A DNA stretch of 64,000 bases, taken from contig NZ_CP139368.1 in the NCBI RefSeq assembly GCF_034120055.1, positions 3,348,001 through 3,412,000 on the forward strand, written 5' to 3'. The DNA is from Microbacterium rhizosphaerae (GTDB taxonomy: Bacteria; Actinomycetota; Actinomycetes; Actinomycetales; Microbacteriaceae). The notes below the pieces were generated by a model, which was not told where the DNA came from, ran no database searches, and saw nothing but the letters and a program-made list of their open reading frames with translations. A program made the position numbers and the translations under genes. Positions 50,282-59,900 of the stretch are shown here, in pieces (position 1 is the stretch's first letter; each line of letters begins with the position of its first letter).

Positions 50282-51339
50282 GCATCGTCGGACTCGGGGT
50301 CATCTCCCGCGCCTACCTGGAGACCCTCACCCCGTCGCCCGAGGTCGAGATCACCGCCGTGGCGGACCTCGACGCCGCGCGCGCCGCGGAGGCGGCGGCA
50401 GCGCTGCCCGCCGCCCGCGCGCTCAGCGTGGACGAACTCGTCGGCTCCGACGACGTCGACGTCGTGCTCAACCTCACCACCCCCGGCGCGCACGCGGAGG
50501 TGTGCCTCGCGGCCATCGCCCACGGCAAGGACGTCTACACGGAGAAGCCGCTCGCAGCGACGCTGGAGGACGCGCAGCGCATCATCACGGCAGCCCGAGG
50601 AGCCGGCGTGCGCGTCGGGTGCGCCCCCGACACCGTGCTCGGGACCGGCATCCAGACCGCGCGCGCCGTCATCGACGCCGGAGAGATCGGGATGCCGGTC
50701 GCCGCCATGGCGATCATGGCCACACCGGGACATGAGCGGTGGCACCCCAACCCGGACTTCTACTACCTGCCCGGCGGCGGGCCCCTGCTCGACATGGGCC
50801 CGTACTACGTCAGCGCCCTCGTCCAGCTGCTCGGACCCGTCGTCTCCGTGATCGGCGCGAGCAGCAGGCTGCGGTCGGAGCGGGTCATCGCCACCGGGCA
50901 CCGCGCAGGGACGCCGATTCCCGTCGAGGTCGACACTCACGTGACGGGGATCCTGACCCACGCGTCGGGCGCCCTGTCGACGCTCACCACGAGCTTCGAC
51001 GCCGTGGCGACCACCGCCCCGCCGATCGAGATCCACGGCACCGACGCCTCGCTGACCGCACCGGACCCCAACACCTTCGCCGGCGATGTGACACTCCGTC
51101 GCCTCGGTGCGGACGACTGGCAGCTGATCGAGCCACGCGGCGGCTATCGCGACTCGGCCCGCGGCATCGGGCTGCTCGACATGATCCGCACGCCCGAGCG
51201 AGCCGACGGTCGCGCCTCCGGTGCCATGGGGCTGCATGTGCTCGACGTCATGACGGGCCTGCTGAGATCGGCCGCATCCGGCACGCGGATCGACACGAGC
51301 TCGACGGTCGACCGGCCCGCCCCTGTGCCGTACAGCTGA
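50260..51339 (+). CDS. Gfo/Idh/MocA-family oxidoreductase (ThuB-like partner)
   Basis: 359 aa; GTG 50260 within the end of the ThuA gene, with AAAGGGGAA upstream. NAD loop IGIVGLGVISRAYLETL, TEKPLAATLEDA, CAPDTVLGTGIQTAR and GGGPLLDMGPYYVSALVQLLG. The pairing with ThuA matches the ThuA-ThuB keto-sugar dehydrogenase arrangement of rhizobia, although the sugar here is not known. It is the last gene of the operon. Confidence 0.87.
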   Translation: MGRPHRIGIVGLGVISRAYLETLTPSPEVEITAVADLDAARAAEAAAALPAARALSVDELVGSDDVDVVLNLTTPGAHAEVCLAAIAHGKDVYTEKPLAATLEDAQRIITAARGAGVRVGCAPDTVLGTGIQTARAVIDAGEIGMPVAAMAIMATPGHERWHPNPDFYYLPGGGPLLDMGPYYVSALVQLLGPVVSVIGASSRLRSERVIATGHRAGTPIPVEVDTHVTGILTHASGALSTLTTSFDAVATTAPPIEIHGTDASLTAPDPNTFAGDVTLRRLGADDWQLIEPRGGYRDSARGIGLLDMIRTPERADGRASGAMGLHVLDVMTGLLRSAASGTRIDTSSTVDRPAPVPYS

Positions 51340-51414
51340 CCGGGGTGAACCTCGGCTGAGCCACAAGCCCGCCGGTCCGCCGAGCTGACGCCGGCGCACC
51401 GGGATGCAGCCGAC

Positions 51415-51642
51415 CTATGCGGCGATCTCGCCGTTGGCCACGCTCTCGATCCAGTCGACGGCGTCGTCGGGCAATCCGAGGCGACCGACATCGTCGCGCG
51501 ACCACCAGGACGAGTCGGGGCTGCCCCCGTTCGCCGCGAGGACGTCGGCGAGGATCGACGGGGGAAGCGCCTCCCCGTTATGGGCGATCAGCCAGTCCCT
51601 GCTGTCGGGTCGAAGGTGCGGCCATACGGCCTGAAGCTCCAT
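51415..51642 (-). CDS. Small acidic conserved hypothetical protein
   Basis: 75 aa, beginning MELQAVWPHLRPDSRDWLIA. It is Trp- and Asp-rich, with no signal peptide or membrane segment; WLIAHNGEALPP and DDAVDWIESVANGE look like a compact helical domain. I recall similar short proteins in Microbacterium genomes, function unknown. It stands alone, convergent with the Gfo/Idh operon. Confidence 0.6.
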   Translation of the reverse strand: MELQAVWPHLRPDSRDWLIAHNGEALPPSILADVLAANGGSPDSSWWSRDDVGRLGLPDDAVDWIESVANGEIAA

Positions 51643-51948
51643 AGCCGCATACTCGCACGGGGGTCCGACATGCGGCCCGAAATCCGCATCATCTTCGGCT
51701 CACGGGATGTCTGGCTCCGCATCGGGTAGACTGGGTGGATTGGTTGAGTCATCGCCGTGTTCTGTATCCGGCGATCTCCCGGTCATATTGGCGCCGCACC
51801 GAGCGCCGCCCACCATAATCCATCCCTTTCTGACGACCTGCCGACGAAGGCATGGTCCTTGACCTGAACGAATCGATTTCTCATCTCCTCACCCACGATC
51901 ACCCCGCCGTCCCACGGCGACCTGAGCTGGCTGCGACCGGCCGACGAC

Positions 51949-52203
51949 GTGCACGTCGCAACGCGCGACGGCGAGTACGCAGGGCACGTCATCGTCGATG
52001 ACGCCGACTTCGCCGTCTTCGGTCCGACCGGGCAGGCACTCGGCAGCTCGACGACGCTGACCACCGCTCGACGGATGCTTCAGGCGTTCGCTGCTCGGGG
52101 CGCGAGCATCCCTGCATCGCACCCTCCCCACACTCCGCGCCGGCGCCGCCGACGCGGAATCGCGGATCACTCGCGTGGTCCCAGACAACGAAGGAATGAC
52201 GTC
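51949..52203 (+). CDS. Small ORF read continuously into the cold-shock gene
   Basis: The frame is open from 51868 and has coding character from about [20 protein letters not shown] onward ([30 protein letters not shown]), then turns Arg-rich and runs without a stop into the csp ATG. The only ordinary start is GTG 51949; the protein seems to begin earlier, where no ATG, GTG or TTG exists. It may be a decayed gene, a csp leader, or an N-terminal extension of Csp. 51643-51948 otherwise shows nothing clear. Confidence 0.4.
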
Positions 52204-52407
52204 ATGGCCACCGGCACCGTCAAATGGTTCAACTCCGACAAGGGCTATGGCTTCATCGCCCCCGACGACGGAGGCGCGGACCTGTTCGCCCACTTCAGCG
52301 CGATCGCCGGATCCGGCCACCGCAACCTGGAGGAGAACCAGAAGGTCGAGTACGACGCCGAGACGGGCCAGAAGGGCCCGCAGGCGGCGAACATCCGCCC
52401 CCTCTGA
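52204..52407 (+). CDS. Cold-shock protein (CspA family)
   Basis: 67 aa, ATG 52204 with AAGGAATGACGTC upstream. A single OB-fold cold-shock domain: [19 protein letters not shown] (RNP1), DLFAHFSAI (RNP2) and PQAANIRPL at the end. It binds single-stranded RNA/DNA and melts mRNA structure. A strong terminator hairpin follows. The open frame upstream could extend it, but the standard length argues for this start. Confidence 0.93.
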   Translation: MATGTVKWFNSDKGYGFIAPDDGGADLFAHFSAIAGSGHRNLEENQKVEYDAETGQKGPQAANIRPL

Positions 52408-52418
52408 ACCACCTGATT

Positions 52419-52453
52419 CTGTGCGCGACCGGCCGTCGGCCGGTCGCGCACAG
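52419..52453. terminator. Bidirectional hairpin terminator between csp and PAP2 genes
   Basis: A perfect 16-bp stem (CTGTGCGCGACCGGCC and its complement) with a 3-nt loop lies between two convergent genes. It is very GC-rich and without a T tract, as is common in actinobacteria. Confidence 0.75.
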
Positions 52454-52464
52454 TTGCGTCCGGC

Positions 52465-53172
52465 TCACACCCGCAGGAACGGCACCCTCGGCATGAGCAG
52501 GTCGGCCACGACCACGCGGACCCCCGGGGTCACCGTCACGCCCCAGAGCATCGATGCCACGGCATCCGTCGGATAGTGCACCCCGTCGATCGCCACAGCG
52601 AGCGCGATGCCGAGGACGGCGAGCGTGCCGGCGACGATCCAGACGGGCATCCATCGGCTTCCGCGCAGGACGAACCCCAGCGCGATCACGAACGTCGTCA
52701 CGAACACCACGTGGCCGCTCGGGTATGACGCGTCGAGCTGCGCGGGCGTGAACGGATACGTCAGCAGGTGACCGTCCGGGCGCACCCGGTGCACGAAGAT
52801 CTTCACCACATCCGACGACAGCCACGTCACCGCAACGACTCCCGCGAAGGCGGCCGCAACCGGGAGCCGTCGGGTGACCGCCCAGATGACGCCCGTCACG
52901 ATGACGGTGAGGACGATCGCGGGCATCGGCCCGATCGCCGTGTACGCGAAGCCCGCCGCCACGCCGATCGCGCCGGTGTGCAGCTGGTTGAGCGCGTGCG
53001 AGAGCGCCTGGTCGAGGTGATGCGCACGCAGCACCAGCCCCGTCGCAGTCACCAGCGCGGCGCCGAGCACCGCGATGACCACGACGAACACCGGATGCCT
53101 CGAGGGACGCAGGATGCCGTTGACGGTCGTGGGTGCCGGCGCGTGGGTCAGAAGGTCGACGTCGGTAGTCAC
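52465..53172 (-). CDS. PAP2-family phosphatase, membrane
   Basis: 235 aa with about six membrane helices. The three phosphatase signatures are KIFVHRVRP, SYPSGH and GVHYPTD (a shortened SRxxxxxHxxxD in which the Arg is less clear). These enzymes remove phosphate from lipid phosphates such as undecaprenyl pyrophosphate or phosphatidic acid at the outer membrane face. Confidence 0.87.
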   Translation of the reverse strand: MTTDVDLLTHAPAPTTVNGILRPSRHPVFVVVIAVLGAALVTATGLVLRAHHLDQALSHALNQLHTGAIGVAAGFAYTAIGPMPAIVLTVIVTGVIWAVTRRLPVAAAFAGVVAVTWLSSDVVKIFVHRVRPDGHLLTYPFTPAQLDASYPSGHVVFVTTFVIALGFVLRGSRWMPVWIVAGTLAVLGIALAVAIDGVHYPTDAVASMLWGVTVTPGVRVVVADLLMPRVPFLRV

Positions 53173-53354
53173 CGAACGAGCCTTGCAGGTCGAGTCTGTG
53201 ACTCAGGTGAGCTACGCCGAGCGCGCGGGTGGCCGGTGAAGATCCGCACGGGCTCCTCGTTTTGCCCCGCCGGCGCGCGTATCGTCGGTCACGATCGAGA
53301 TCGCGGCCCCCGCAGCGTGGGCGGACCGCACGGAAGCGCGGTTTGGGGGCAGCC

Positions 53355-54293
53355 GTGAGCGAATCCGACGAGTCGACACCGCCGCCGTCCAACCCGGCGC
53401 CGAGACAGCACTGGTGGCAGACCACCTGGCAGTGGATCAGCGCGCCGTTGAAGGCGATCACGTGGCTCGCCGCCCTGCTCGCGGCCATCACGGCGCTCTA
53501 CGCCTACGGTCCTGCGGCGTATCGCTTCATCGCCTGGCGGCAGGTCGAGTACGACATCATCGAGAACATCCACGCCGGATTCAACATCGCGTACGTGGAT
53601 GCGCAGCTCGGCAAGCCCGCGCTCGTGAAGGCCGTCTCGGCCCAGCGCCGGCTGACCCAGTACATCTACGTCCGTCGCGACTACGTGGTCATGGCGGATG
53701 CGGATTCCGCGGGTGAGGTCGAGCTGTACTCGGTGCTCAGTTGCGACGCATCCTTCGCTCCGACCTTCTCCGCACCGAACGGAACGCTAGTGAGCCTGCA
53801 GTCGCAGCCGCTCGCCCGCGCCGCCGCGTGGCGCTACCCGAAGGAGCAGCAGGGCGATCCGAACAAGCGGCTGCTCGCGTACTTCCCGCGCTCGACGGCC
53901 GACTCGCTCGGTCAGGAGCTCGAATACGATGCGGATGCCGGCACCTCAGCGACGTCGGGCACGTGGACGTTGGTGGGCTACAACGACGAGTGCGGGAGGG
54001 GCGCGGACTCGCTGGCCGCGGATCGCTCGATCTGGCAGACGACGGCGCCGGGCAACCCCCGCGTCAAGGCCTTCCGAGCGCACAACGCAGCGAACATCTA
54101 CGCCGAGACGGCGCCGAACTCCGGACTCGCTCTGGATACCGCACAGGGGTCCCTCGTCGCCAACGGCGGCATCGGCGGCGACGATCGGAGCGCCGGCATC
54201 CCGCCGGATGCCGAGCTGACGGCCTTCGTCTCCCCGGTATCGAACGAGCTGCTCTTCCCGATCCCGACGGGCACGACCCGGACCTTTCCGTAG
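53355..54293 (+). CDS. Single-pass membrane protein of unknown function
   Basis: 312 aa from GTG 53355. A Pro/Ser-rich N-terminus precedes one hydrophobic helix (AITWLAALLAAITALYAYGP), then a soluble domain: QVEYDIIENIHAGFNIAYVD, LGKPALVKAV, TQYIYVRRDYVVMADADSAGEVELYSVLSC. This resembles proteins labelled ETEC_3214 domain, which I recall only loosely. No catalytic motif is recognised. It appears monocistronic. Confidence 0.65.
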   Translation: MSESDESTPPPSNPAPRQHWWQTTWQWISAPLKAITWLAALLAAITALYAYGPAAYRFIAWRQVEYDIIENIHAGFNIAYVDAQLGKPALVKAVSAQRRLTQYIYVRRDYVVMADADSAGEVELYSVLSCDASFAPTFSAPNGTLVSLQSQPLARAAAWRYPKEQQGDPNKRLLAYFPRSTADSLGQELEYDADAGTSATSGTWTLVGYNDECGRGADSLAADRSIWQTTAPGNPRVKAFRAHNAANIYAETAPNSGLALDTAQGSLVANGGIGGDDRSAGIPPDAELTAFVSPVSNELLFPIPTGTTRTFP

Positions 54294-54460
54294 GCGCGCC
54301 CCGGAGAACGCTGACCGTCGCGTCTCCACTTGCTGAGAGGCCGCTGCCGCAGCCGCGGAACGACGGCGATCTCCTTCACGGCGACTGAGGGCGGACAGCC
54401 GTTGCACAGCCGCACGCTGATACGTTCTCCCACACACCTCGATGACTTTGGAGCAGCCAC

Positions 54461-55219
54461 GTGAGCGACGACACCACCCTCGGCCTCGCGCTCGGCGGCG
54501 GCGGCGCATTCGGCGCGGCGCACGTGGGTGTGCTCCAGGTGCTCGCCGAGCGCGGTCTGCGCCCCGGCATCGCCACGGGCACGAGCTCGGGGGCTCTCAT
54601 CGCGGCCGCGTACGCCGCCGGCGTCGGGCTCGACGACATCGAGCGCGCCGCGCTCGGCTTCCGCTGGAAGTGGATCGCGTCGTGGTCGCTCCGTCCGCGC
54701 TGGGGTCTTCTCGACACGCACGCGGTCACCCGCTCCGTCCATCGCGTCTTCGGTGAGGATCCGCTCATCGAGAACTTCTCCCGCCGGTTCGGGGCCGTCG
54801 CGACCGACCTCCGCACGCGTCGCGCGGTGATCCTCGACGAGGGCCCGCTCAGCACCGCCCTGCGTTCGAGCATCGCGGTTCCGGGACTGCTCCCGCCCGT
54901 GCGGCGTCACGGCGCGCTGCTCATGGACGGCGGCATGGTCGACAACGTCCCGGTATCGGCCGCGCGCGCGCTCGGCGCCACCCGCACGATCGTCGTGCGC
55001 CTGCACGCCAAGTGGGAGAACGTGCGGATGATGCGCACCCTCACCCGCACCGCGGACCTCCTGGCCGACCCGTCGGTCGTTCTCATCCAGCCCGAGATGG
55101 AGCGCATGGCCCAATGGACGATGGGCGATGTGCCGCGCCTGATCGCCGAAGGCCGCCGGGCTGCGACGGAGGCGCTGGATGCTGCGCTCCTCCGCGACGA
55201 CGTCATCCTGACCGCCTGA
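54461..55219 (+). CDS. Patatin-like phospholipase
   Basis: 252 aa, GTG start. The Ser-Asp dyad is clear: oxyanion loop LALGGGGAFGAAHVGVL, nucleophile GTSSG, catalytic Asp in LMDGGMVDNVPVS. It is a RssA/YjjU-like soluble acyl hydrolase acting on membrane lipids. Followed 53 bp on by an MFS gene in the same direction. Confidence 0.9.
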   Translation: MSDDTTLGLALGGGGAFGAAHVGVLQVLAERGLRPGIATGTSSGALIAAAYAAGVGLDDIERAALGFRWKWIASWSLRPRWGLLDTHAVTRSVHRVFGEDPLIENFSRRFGAVATDLRTRRAVILDEGPLSTALRSSIAVPGLLPPVRRHGALLMDGGMVDNVPVSAARALGATRTIVVRLHAKWENVRMMRTLTRTADLLADPSVVLIQPEMERMAQWTMGDVPRLIAEGRRAATEALDAALLRDDVILTA

Positions 55220-55272
55220 CGCATTTCACGGGCTGGGAATAGCCTGCACGCGACGCGGGGTTGCACCCCGTT

Positions 55273-56733
55273 ATGGCGAACGACATCGGGTTGAGATCTG
55301 AACGAGGCGCGATCCTTCTCGCCGTCATGGTGGCCACAGGACTCGTGGCCATCGACTCGACGATCATCGCGACCGCCGTTCCCTCGATCGTCGACGATCT
55401 CGGGTCGTTCTCGTCTTTCCCCTGGCTCTTCTCGGTCTACCTGCTGACCTCGGCCGTGACTGTGCCTGTCTATTCGAAGCTCGCCGACACCATCGGCCGC
55501 AGGCCCGTGCTCCTGTTCGGCATCTCGGTGTTCCTGCTCGGCTCGATCCTGGCGGGCATCGCGTGGAGCATGCCGGCGCTCATCATCGCGCGGGCCGTGC
55601 AGGGCATCGGCGCCGGCGCCATCCTGCCGCTGTCGATCACGATCGTCGGCGACATCTACACGATCGCGGAGCGCGCCCGGGTGCAGGGCTACATCGCGAG
55701 CGTGTGGGCGATCGCGGCCGTCGTCGGCCCGACACTCGGCGGGATCTTCGCCCAGCTCGGCATCTGGCGCGGCATCTTCCTCGTCAACATCCCGCTGTGC
55801 ATCGCGGCCGCCTGGCTGCTGCTGCGCAACTTCCGCGAGACGGTCGAGCGCCGGCCGCACAAGATCGACTATGTCGGAGCTGCACTGCTGACCGCATCCA
55901 TGACGCTCATCATGCTGGGCGTGCTCGAGGGCGGCACGGCGTGGGCGTGGAACTCCGCGGCGGGCATCGGCATCTTCGCCGCCGGCGCGGTGCTGCTCGC
56001 CGTGTTCGCCGTCGTGGAGCATCGTGTGTCGGAGCCGGTGCTGCCTTTGTCGATCTTCCGCCGCCGGATCATCTCGTCGACGACGGTCCTCGGTTTCGGG
56101 ATCGGCATGGGCCTCGTGGGCCTCACGGCCTTCATCCCGACCTACCTCGAGGTCGGCACGGGCGCCTCCCCCCTCGTCGCCGGCCTCGCCCTGGCGACCT
56201 TCACGATCGGTTGGCCGATCGCGGCCGCCCTCGCCGGACGGTTCTACCTCCGGTGGGGATTCCGCGCGACCTCGATCGGCGGCGGAATGCTCGTGCTCGC
56301 CGGAACGGTGGTGCTCGCTCTGCTGGCTCCGCATCCGTCCGTCGCGCTGGTCGCGATCAGCTGCTTCTTCATCGGCGCGGGCTTCGGCTTCGCGGCCGTC
56401 CCGAGCCTCGTCGCGGCGCAGTCGAGCGTCGAGTGGAGCGAGCGCGGGGTCGTCACGGGCGCGAACATGTTCGCCCGCTCGCTCGGCCAGGCGCTCGGCG
56501 CCGCGATCCTGGGTGCGATCGCGAACTCGATCATCATCCGGATGGGTGGCGACGCCCACGACGCGCACACGATCGTCTCCGCATCGGTGGCGGTGTTCAT
56601 CGCGGTCGCGGTGGTCGCGGTCGGCATCCTGGTGTCGGCGATCTGGATGCCGAAGGTCGTCGACATCGTCGGATCGCACGCCGTGACCGAGAAGGCTCCG
56701 GATGCGACGGGGCCGGTGCCGACCGCGGGCTGA
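55273..56733 (+). CDS. MFS multidrug transporter, DHA2-type
   Basis: 486 aa from ATG 55273; a TTG four codons earlier is possible. Motifs: IDSTIIATAVPSIVDDLG, SKLADTIGRRPVLLFG (motif A), ARAVQGIGAGAILPLSITIVGDIY (motif C), and 12-14 helices. It is a proton antiporter of the EmrB/QacA group with unknown cargo. The five-copy 50-bp repeat begins 17 bp after its stop. Confidence 0.88.
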   Translation: MANDIGLRSERGAILLAVMVATGLVAIDSTIIATAVPSIVDDLGSFSSFPWLFSVYLLTSAVTVPVYSKLADTIGRRPVLLFGISVFLLGSILAGIAWSMPALIIARAVQGIGAGAILPLSITIVGDIYTIAERARVQGYIASVWAIAAVVGPTLGGIFAQLGIWRGIFLVNIPLCIAAAWLLLRNFRETVERRPHKIDYVGAALLTASMTLIMLGVLEGGTAWAWNSAAGIGIFAAGAVLLAVFAVVEHRVSEPVLPLSIFRRRIISSTTVLGFGIGMGLVGLTAFIPTYLEVGTGASPLVAGLALATFTIGWPIAAALAGRFYLRWGFRATSIGGGMLVLAGTVVLALLAPHPSVALVAISCFFIGAGFGFAAVPSLVAAQSSVEWSERGVVTGANMFARSLGQALGAAILGAIANSIIIRMGGDAHDAHTIVSASVAVFIAVAVVAVGILVSAIWMPKVVDIVGSHAVTEKAPDATGPVPTAG

Positions 56734-56750
56734 GGTCGCGGGTCACCCCG

Positions 56751-56990
56751 TTTCGTCTCGCTCCGCTCGCTCAACGACCGGCGCGGCGCGGATCACCACG
56801 TTTCGACTCGCTCCGCTCGCTCAACGACCGGCGCGGGACGGGTCACCACGTTTCGTCTCGCTCCGCTCGCTCAACGACCGGCGCGGCGCGGATCACCCCG
56901 TCTCGACTCGCTCCGCTCGCTCAACGACCGGCGCGGCGCGGATCACCACGTCTCGACTCGCTCCGCTCGCTCAACGACCGGCGCGGCGCG
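56751..56990. repeat. Five tandem copies of a 50-bp intergenic repeat
   Basis: Units start at 56751, 56801, 56851, 56901 and 56951, each like TTTCGTCTCGCTCCGCTCGC followed by TCAACGACCGGCGCGGCGCG and a ten-base GATCACCACG-like end. Copies differ at only a few positions (T/A at base 6, CC/CA near the end). The core is a dispersed element common in Microbacteriaceae. The last copy enters the convergent mannosidase gene and provides its final residues and stop codon. Confidence 0.9.
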
Positions 56991-59900
56991 CGCGGAGCGT
57001 CACGATCTCGAACGGCCGTACAGGAAGGACGATGGTCGCGCCGACGACCGGCTCGGAGACGGCATCCTCGAGAAGGTCCGTCCGCACGATCGACGCGACA
57101 TCGGCATCGAACGTGACGGATGCTTCGCCCCGGCGCCCGAGCGGCTCGTACAGCCGCACGATCACATCGCCGGAACGGTCCTCGGCCAGCTTGACCGACT
57201 CCACCACGACGCCCTGAGCCTGAACGAGCGGTTCGACCGATGCCCGACCGGGACGCAGCGCGAGGTTGAGGCGGTAGCCCTCGGCGACCGCATCCGGCAC
57301 CTCCGCACCGACCGTCAGCGACGACCGGAACACGTGTCGGCCCTGATCCGCGTCGGGATCCGGATACAGCGGAGCCCGCAGCAGCGACTGCCGCACCAGC
57401 GTCGTCGTGCCGCCGCCCTCTCGCGCGTGACGCGTGACGTCGTGGCCGTAGGTCGCATCGTTCGCGACGGCGACGCCGAACCCGGGCTCGCCGACATGGA
57501 CCCATCGGTGGGCGCTCGTCTCGAACCGCGCCTCATCCCACGAGGTGTTGCGATGGATGGGGCGCACCACATGACCGAACTGCACCTCGAAGCTCGCCGT
57601 CGTCGTGTGGATGTCGACCGGGAACGCGAGTTTCAGCAGGCGCTGCCGCTCATGCCAGTCGACCTCCGTCGTCACGTCGATGCGCGCCGATCCCGCCGAC
57701 ACCGAGAACTCCTGCGCGACCCGAGAATCGCCGAAGGCCCGCTCGACCCGCACGGCCACGCGCTGCGAGGACTGCTCGACCACGACGATCGACTCGACGG
57801 ATGCCACGACCTCGCCGTGACGCCGGTAGTTCTCGTCGACATCCCAGGCGTCCCACTGCGCGGGGATGTCGCGGAAAACCTGCAGCTCGCCGGCAGCCTG
57901 ACCGGGAGCGATCGCCTCGCGGCCCGACGCGGCATCCACCGCCGAGACGATGCGGCCGGAGGCGTCCAGCACGAAGCGGACACGATCCGTCGAGAGCACG
58001 TACGTGTCGCCCGCGCGCGCGAGGCGTGCATCGGACGCCGTGTGCGCGGGTCCGGAACCCAGCGCGGGAACTCCGTCGACCGCGAAGGGGCCGGCATTGA
58101 AGAGGGCGGATCCAGCGTCGGGTGCCGGGTGCGACCCCTCGACAGGCTCGGGGACCGAGGAGGGGGGCTCGGGGACCGAGGAGGGCGGCTCGGGCAGCGG
58201 GCCGGTGAGGGCGGCCAAGGCATCGGCGATCACCTGCTCGAGGGCGACCCGCACGCGGGCGTAGCCGGCCTCGGCCTCGCGGTGCACCCAGGCGATCGAC
58301 GAGCCGGGCAGGATGTCGTGGAACTGCTGGAGCAGCACCGTGCGCCACGCATCCTCGAGCACGTCGTACGGGTACTCCGTGCCGGCCCGCACGTGCGCGG
58401 TCGCCGCCCAGAGCTCCGCCTCGCGCAGCAGGTGCTCGCACCCGCGGTTGCCGCGTTTGGTGCGGGCCTGCGACGTGTACGTCCCGCGGTGGAACTCGAG
58501 GTAGAGCTCGCCCGCCCACACCGGCGGGTGCGCGTACTCCTCGCGCGCCTCGGCGAAGAACTCCTCCGGGCCGGTGAGCCGCACGCGCGGCGAGCCCTCG
58601 AGCGACCGGGTGCGCGCGGCCGCCGCGAGCATCTCGCGCGTCGGCCCTCCCCCGCCGTCGCCGAAGCCGAAGGGCACGAGCGACGAGTTCGCCGCGCCCT
58701 TCTCCGCGAACTGGCGCTCCGCCCGCGCGAGCTCGTGGGCGCGAAGCTCGGCTCCGTACGAGTCGACGGGCGGGAAGTGCGTGAACATCCGGGTGCCGTC
58801 GATGCCCTCCCATTCGAACGTGTGGTGCGGAAAGACGTTGCGCTCGTTCCACGAGATCTTCTGGGTGAGGAACGAATTCAGCCCCACGCCCGCCATGATC
58901 TGCGGCAGCGCGCCGGTGTATCCGAACGAGTCGGGCAGCCAGCCGATCGTCGAGCGACGCCCGAAGGCGCGCTCGAAGAAGCGCTGCCCGTAGACGAACT
59001 GCCGCACGAGCGCCTCGCCGCCCGGAAGGTTCGTGTCGGCCTCGACCCACATTCCGCCGACGGGCACGAACCTCCCCTCCGCCACACGCTCGGACAGCCG
59101 GGCGAACAGACCGGGATACCGTTGCTCGACCCACGCGTACTGCTGTGCAGAGGAGGCGGCGAAGACGAAGGCCGGGTCGGCGTCCATCAGGTCCAGCACG
59201 TTCGAGAACGTGCGCGCGCACTTGCGGATGGTCTCGCGCGTCGGCCACAGCCAGGCCGAGTCGATATGCGCGTGTCCGACGGCTGCGACGCGGTGCGCAC
59301 TGGCGTTGGCGTGCGCGGCGAGCGCGGGGGCGAGCGCCTCGCGGGCGACGGATGCCGTGCCCCCGATGTCATCCGGGTCGGAGAGGTCGACGGCGCGCTC
59401 GAGTGCTCGCAGGATCTCGGCGGCCCGCGGCGAGGTCGGAGGCAGCTGGCCGTACAGTCCGCGCAGGACCGCGACGTCCTGAACCAGCTCCCACGCCTCG
59501 CGATCGCGCAGCACGAGGTCCGCGCGGCGCAGGGCGTACAGCGGAGCCGTTCCCGCAGTCGCCTTGTCTCCGAAGCGGGTCGGGGCGAACGTCCAGTTCT
59601 GGCCGATGTCGGGGTTCGATGCGGCCTCCACGTAGACGTCGACGGCAGCGCCCGATACGGGGATGTGGGTGTTCCGCGGTTCGAGGGCCTTGACGATGCG
59701 GCCGTCGGGCGCGAAGACGAGCCCCTCGGCCTGGAACCCGGGCTGGCCGAGGTGGAACCCGAGGTCGACCTCGAGCTCGGCCGATTCCGCGTCCCAGTCC
59801 TCCGGGATCCGTCCCCGCAGGCGGAACCACGTCGTGCCCCACGGCGTGCCCCACGGCGTACCGACGGCGAACGGGACGAACTGCTGCGCGACGGCCTCGG

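Noticed and set aside
54907-56679. 590-codon minus-strand ORF
   Set aside because: Asp/Arg/His-rich shadow of the patatin and MFS genes.
56751-56990. CRISPR array
   Set aside because: The 50-bp units are directly abutting with no unique spacers, and no cas genes are present.
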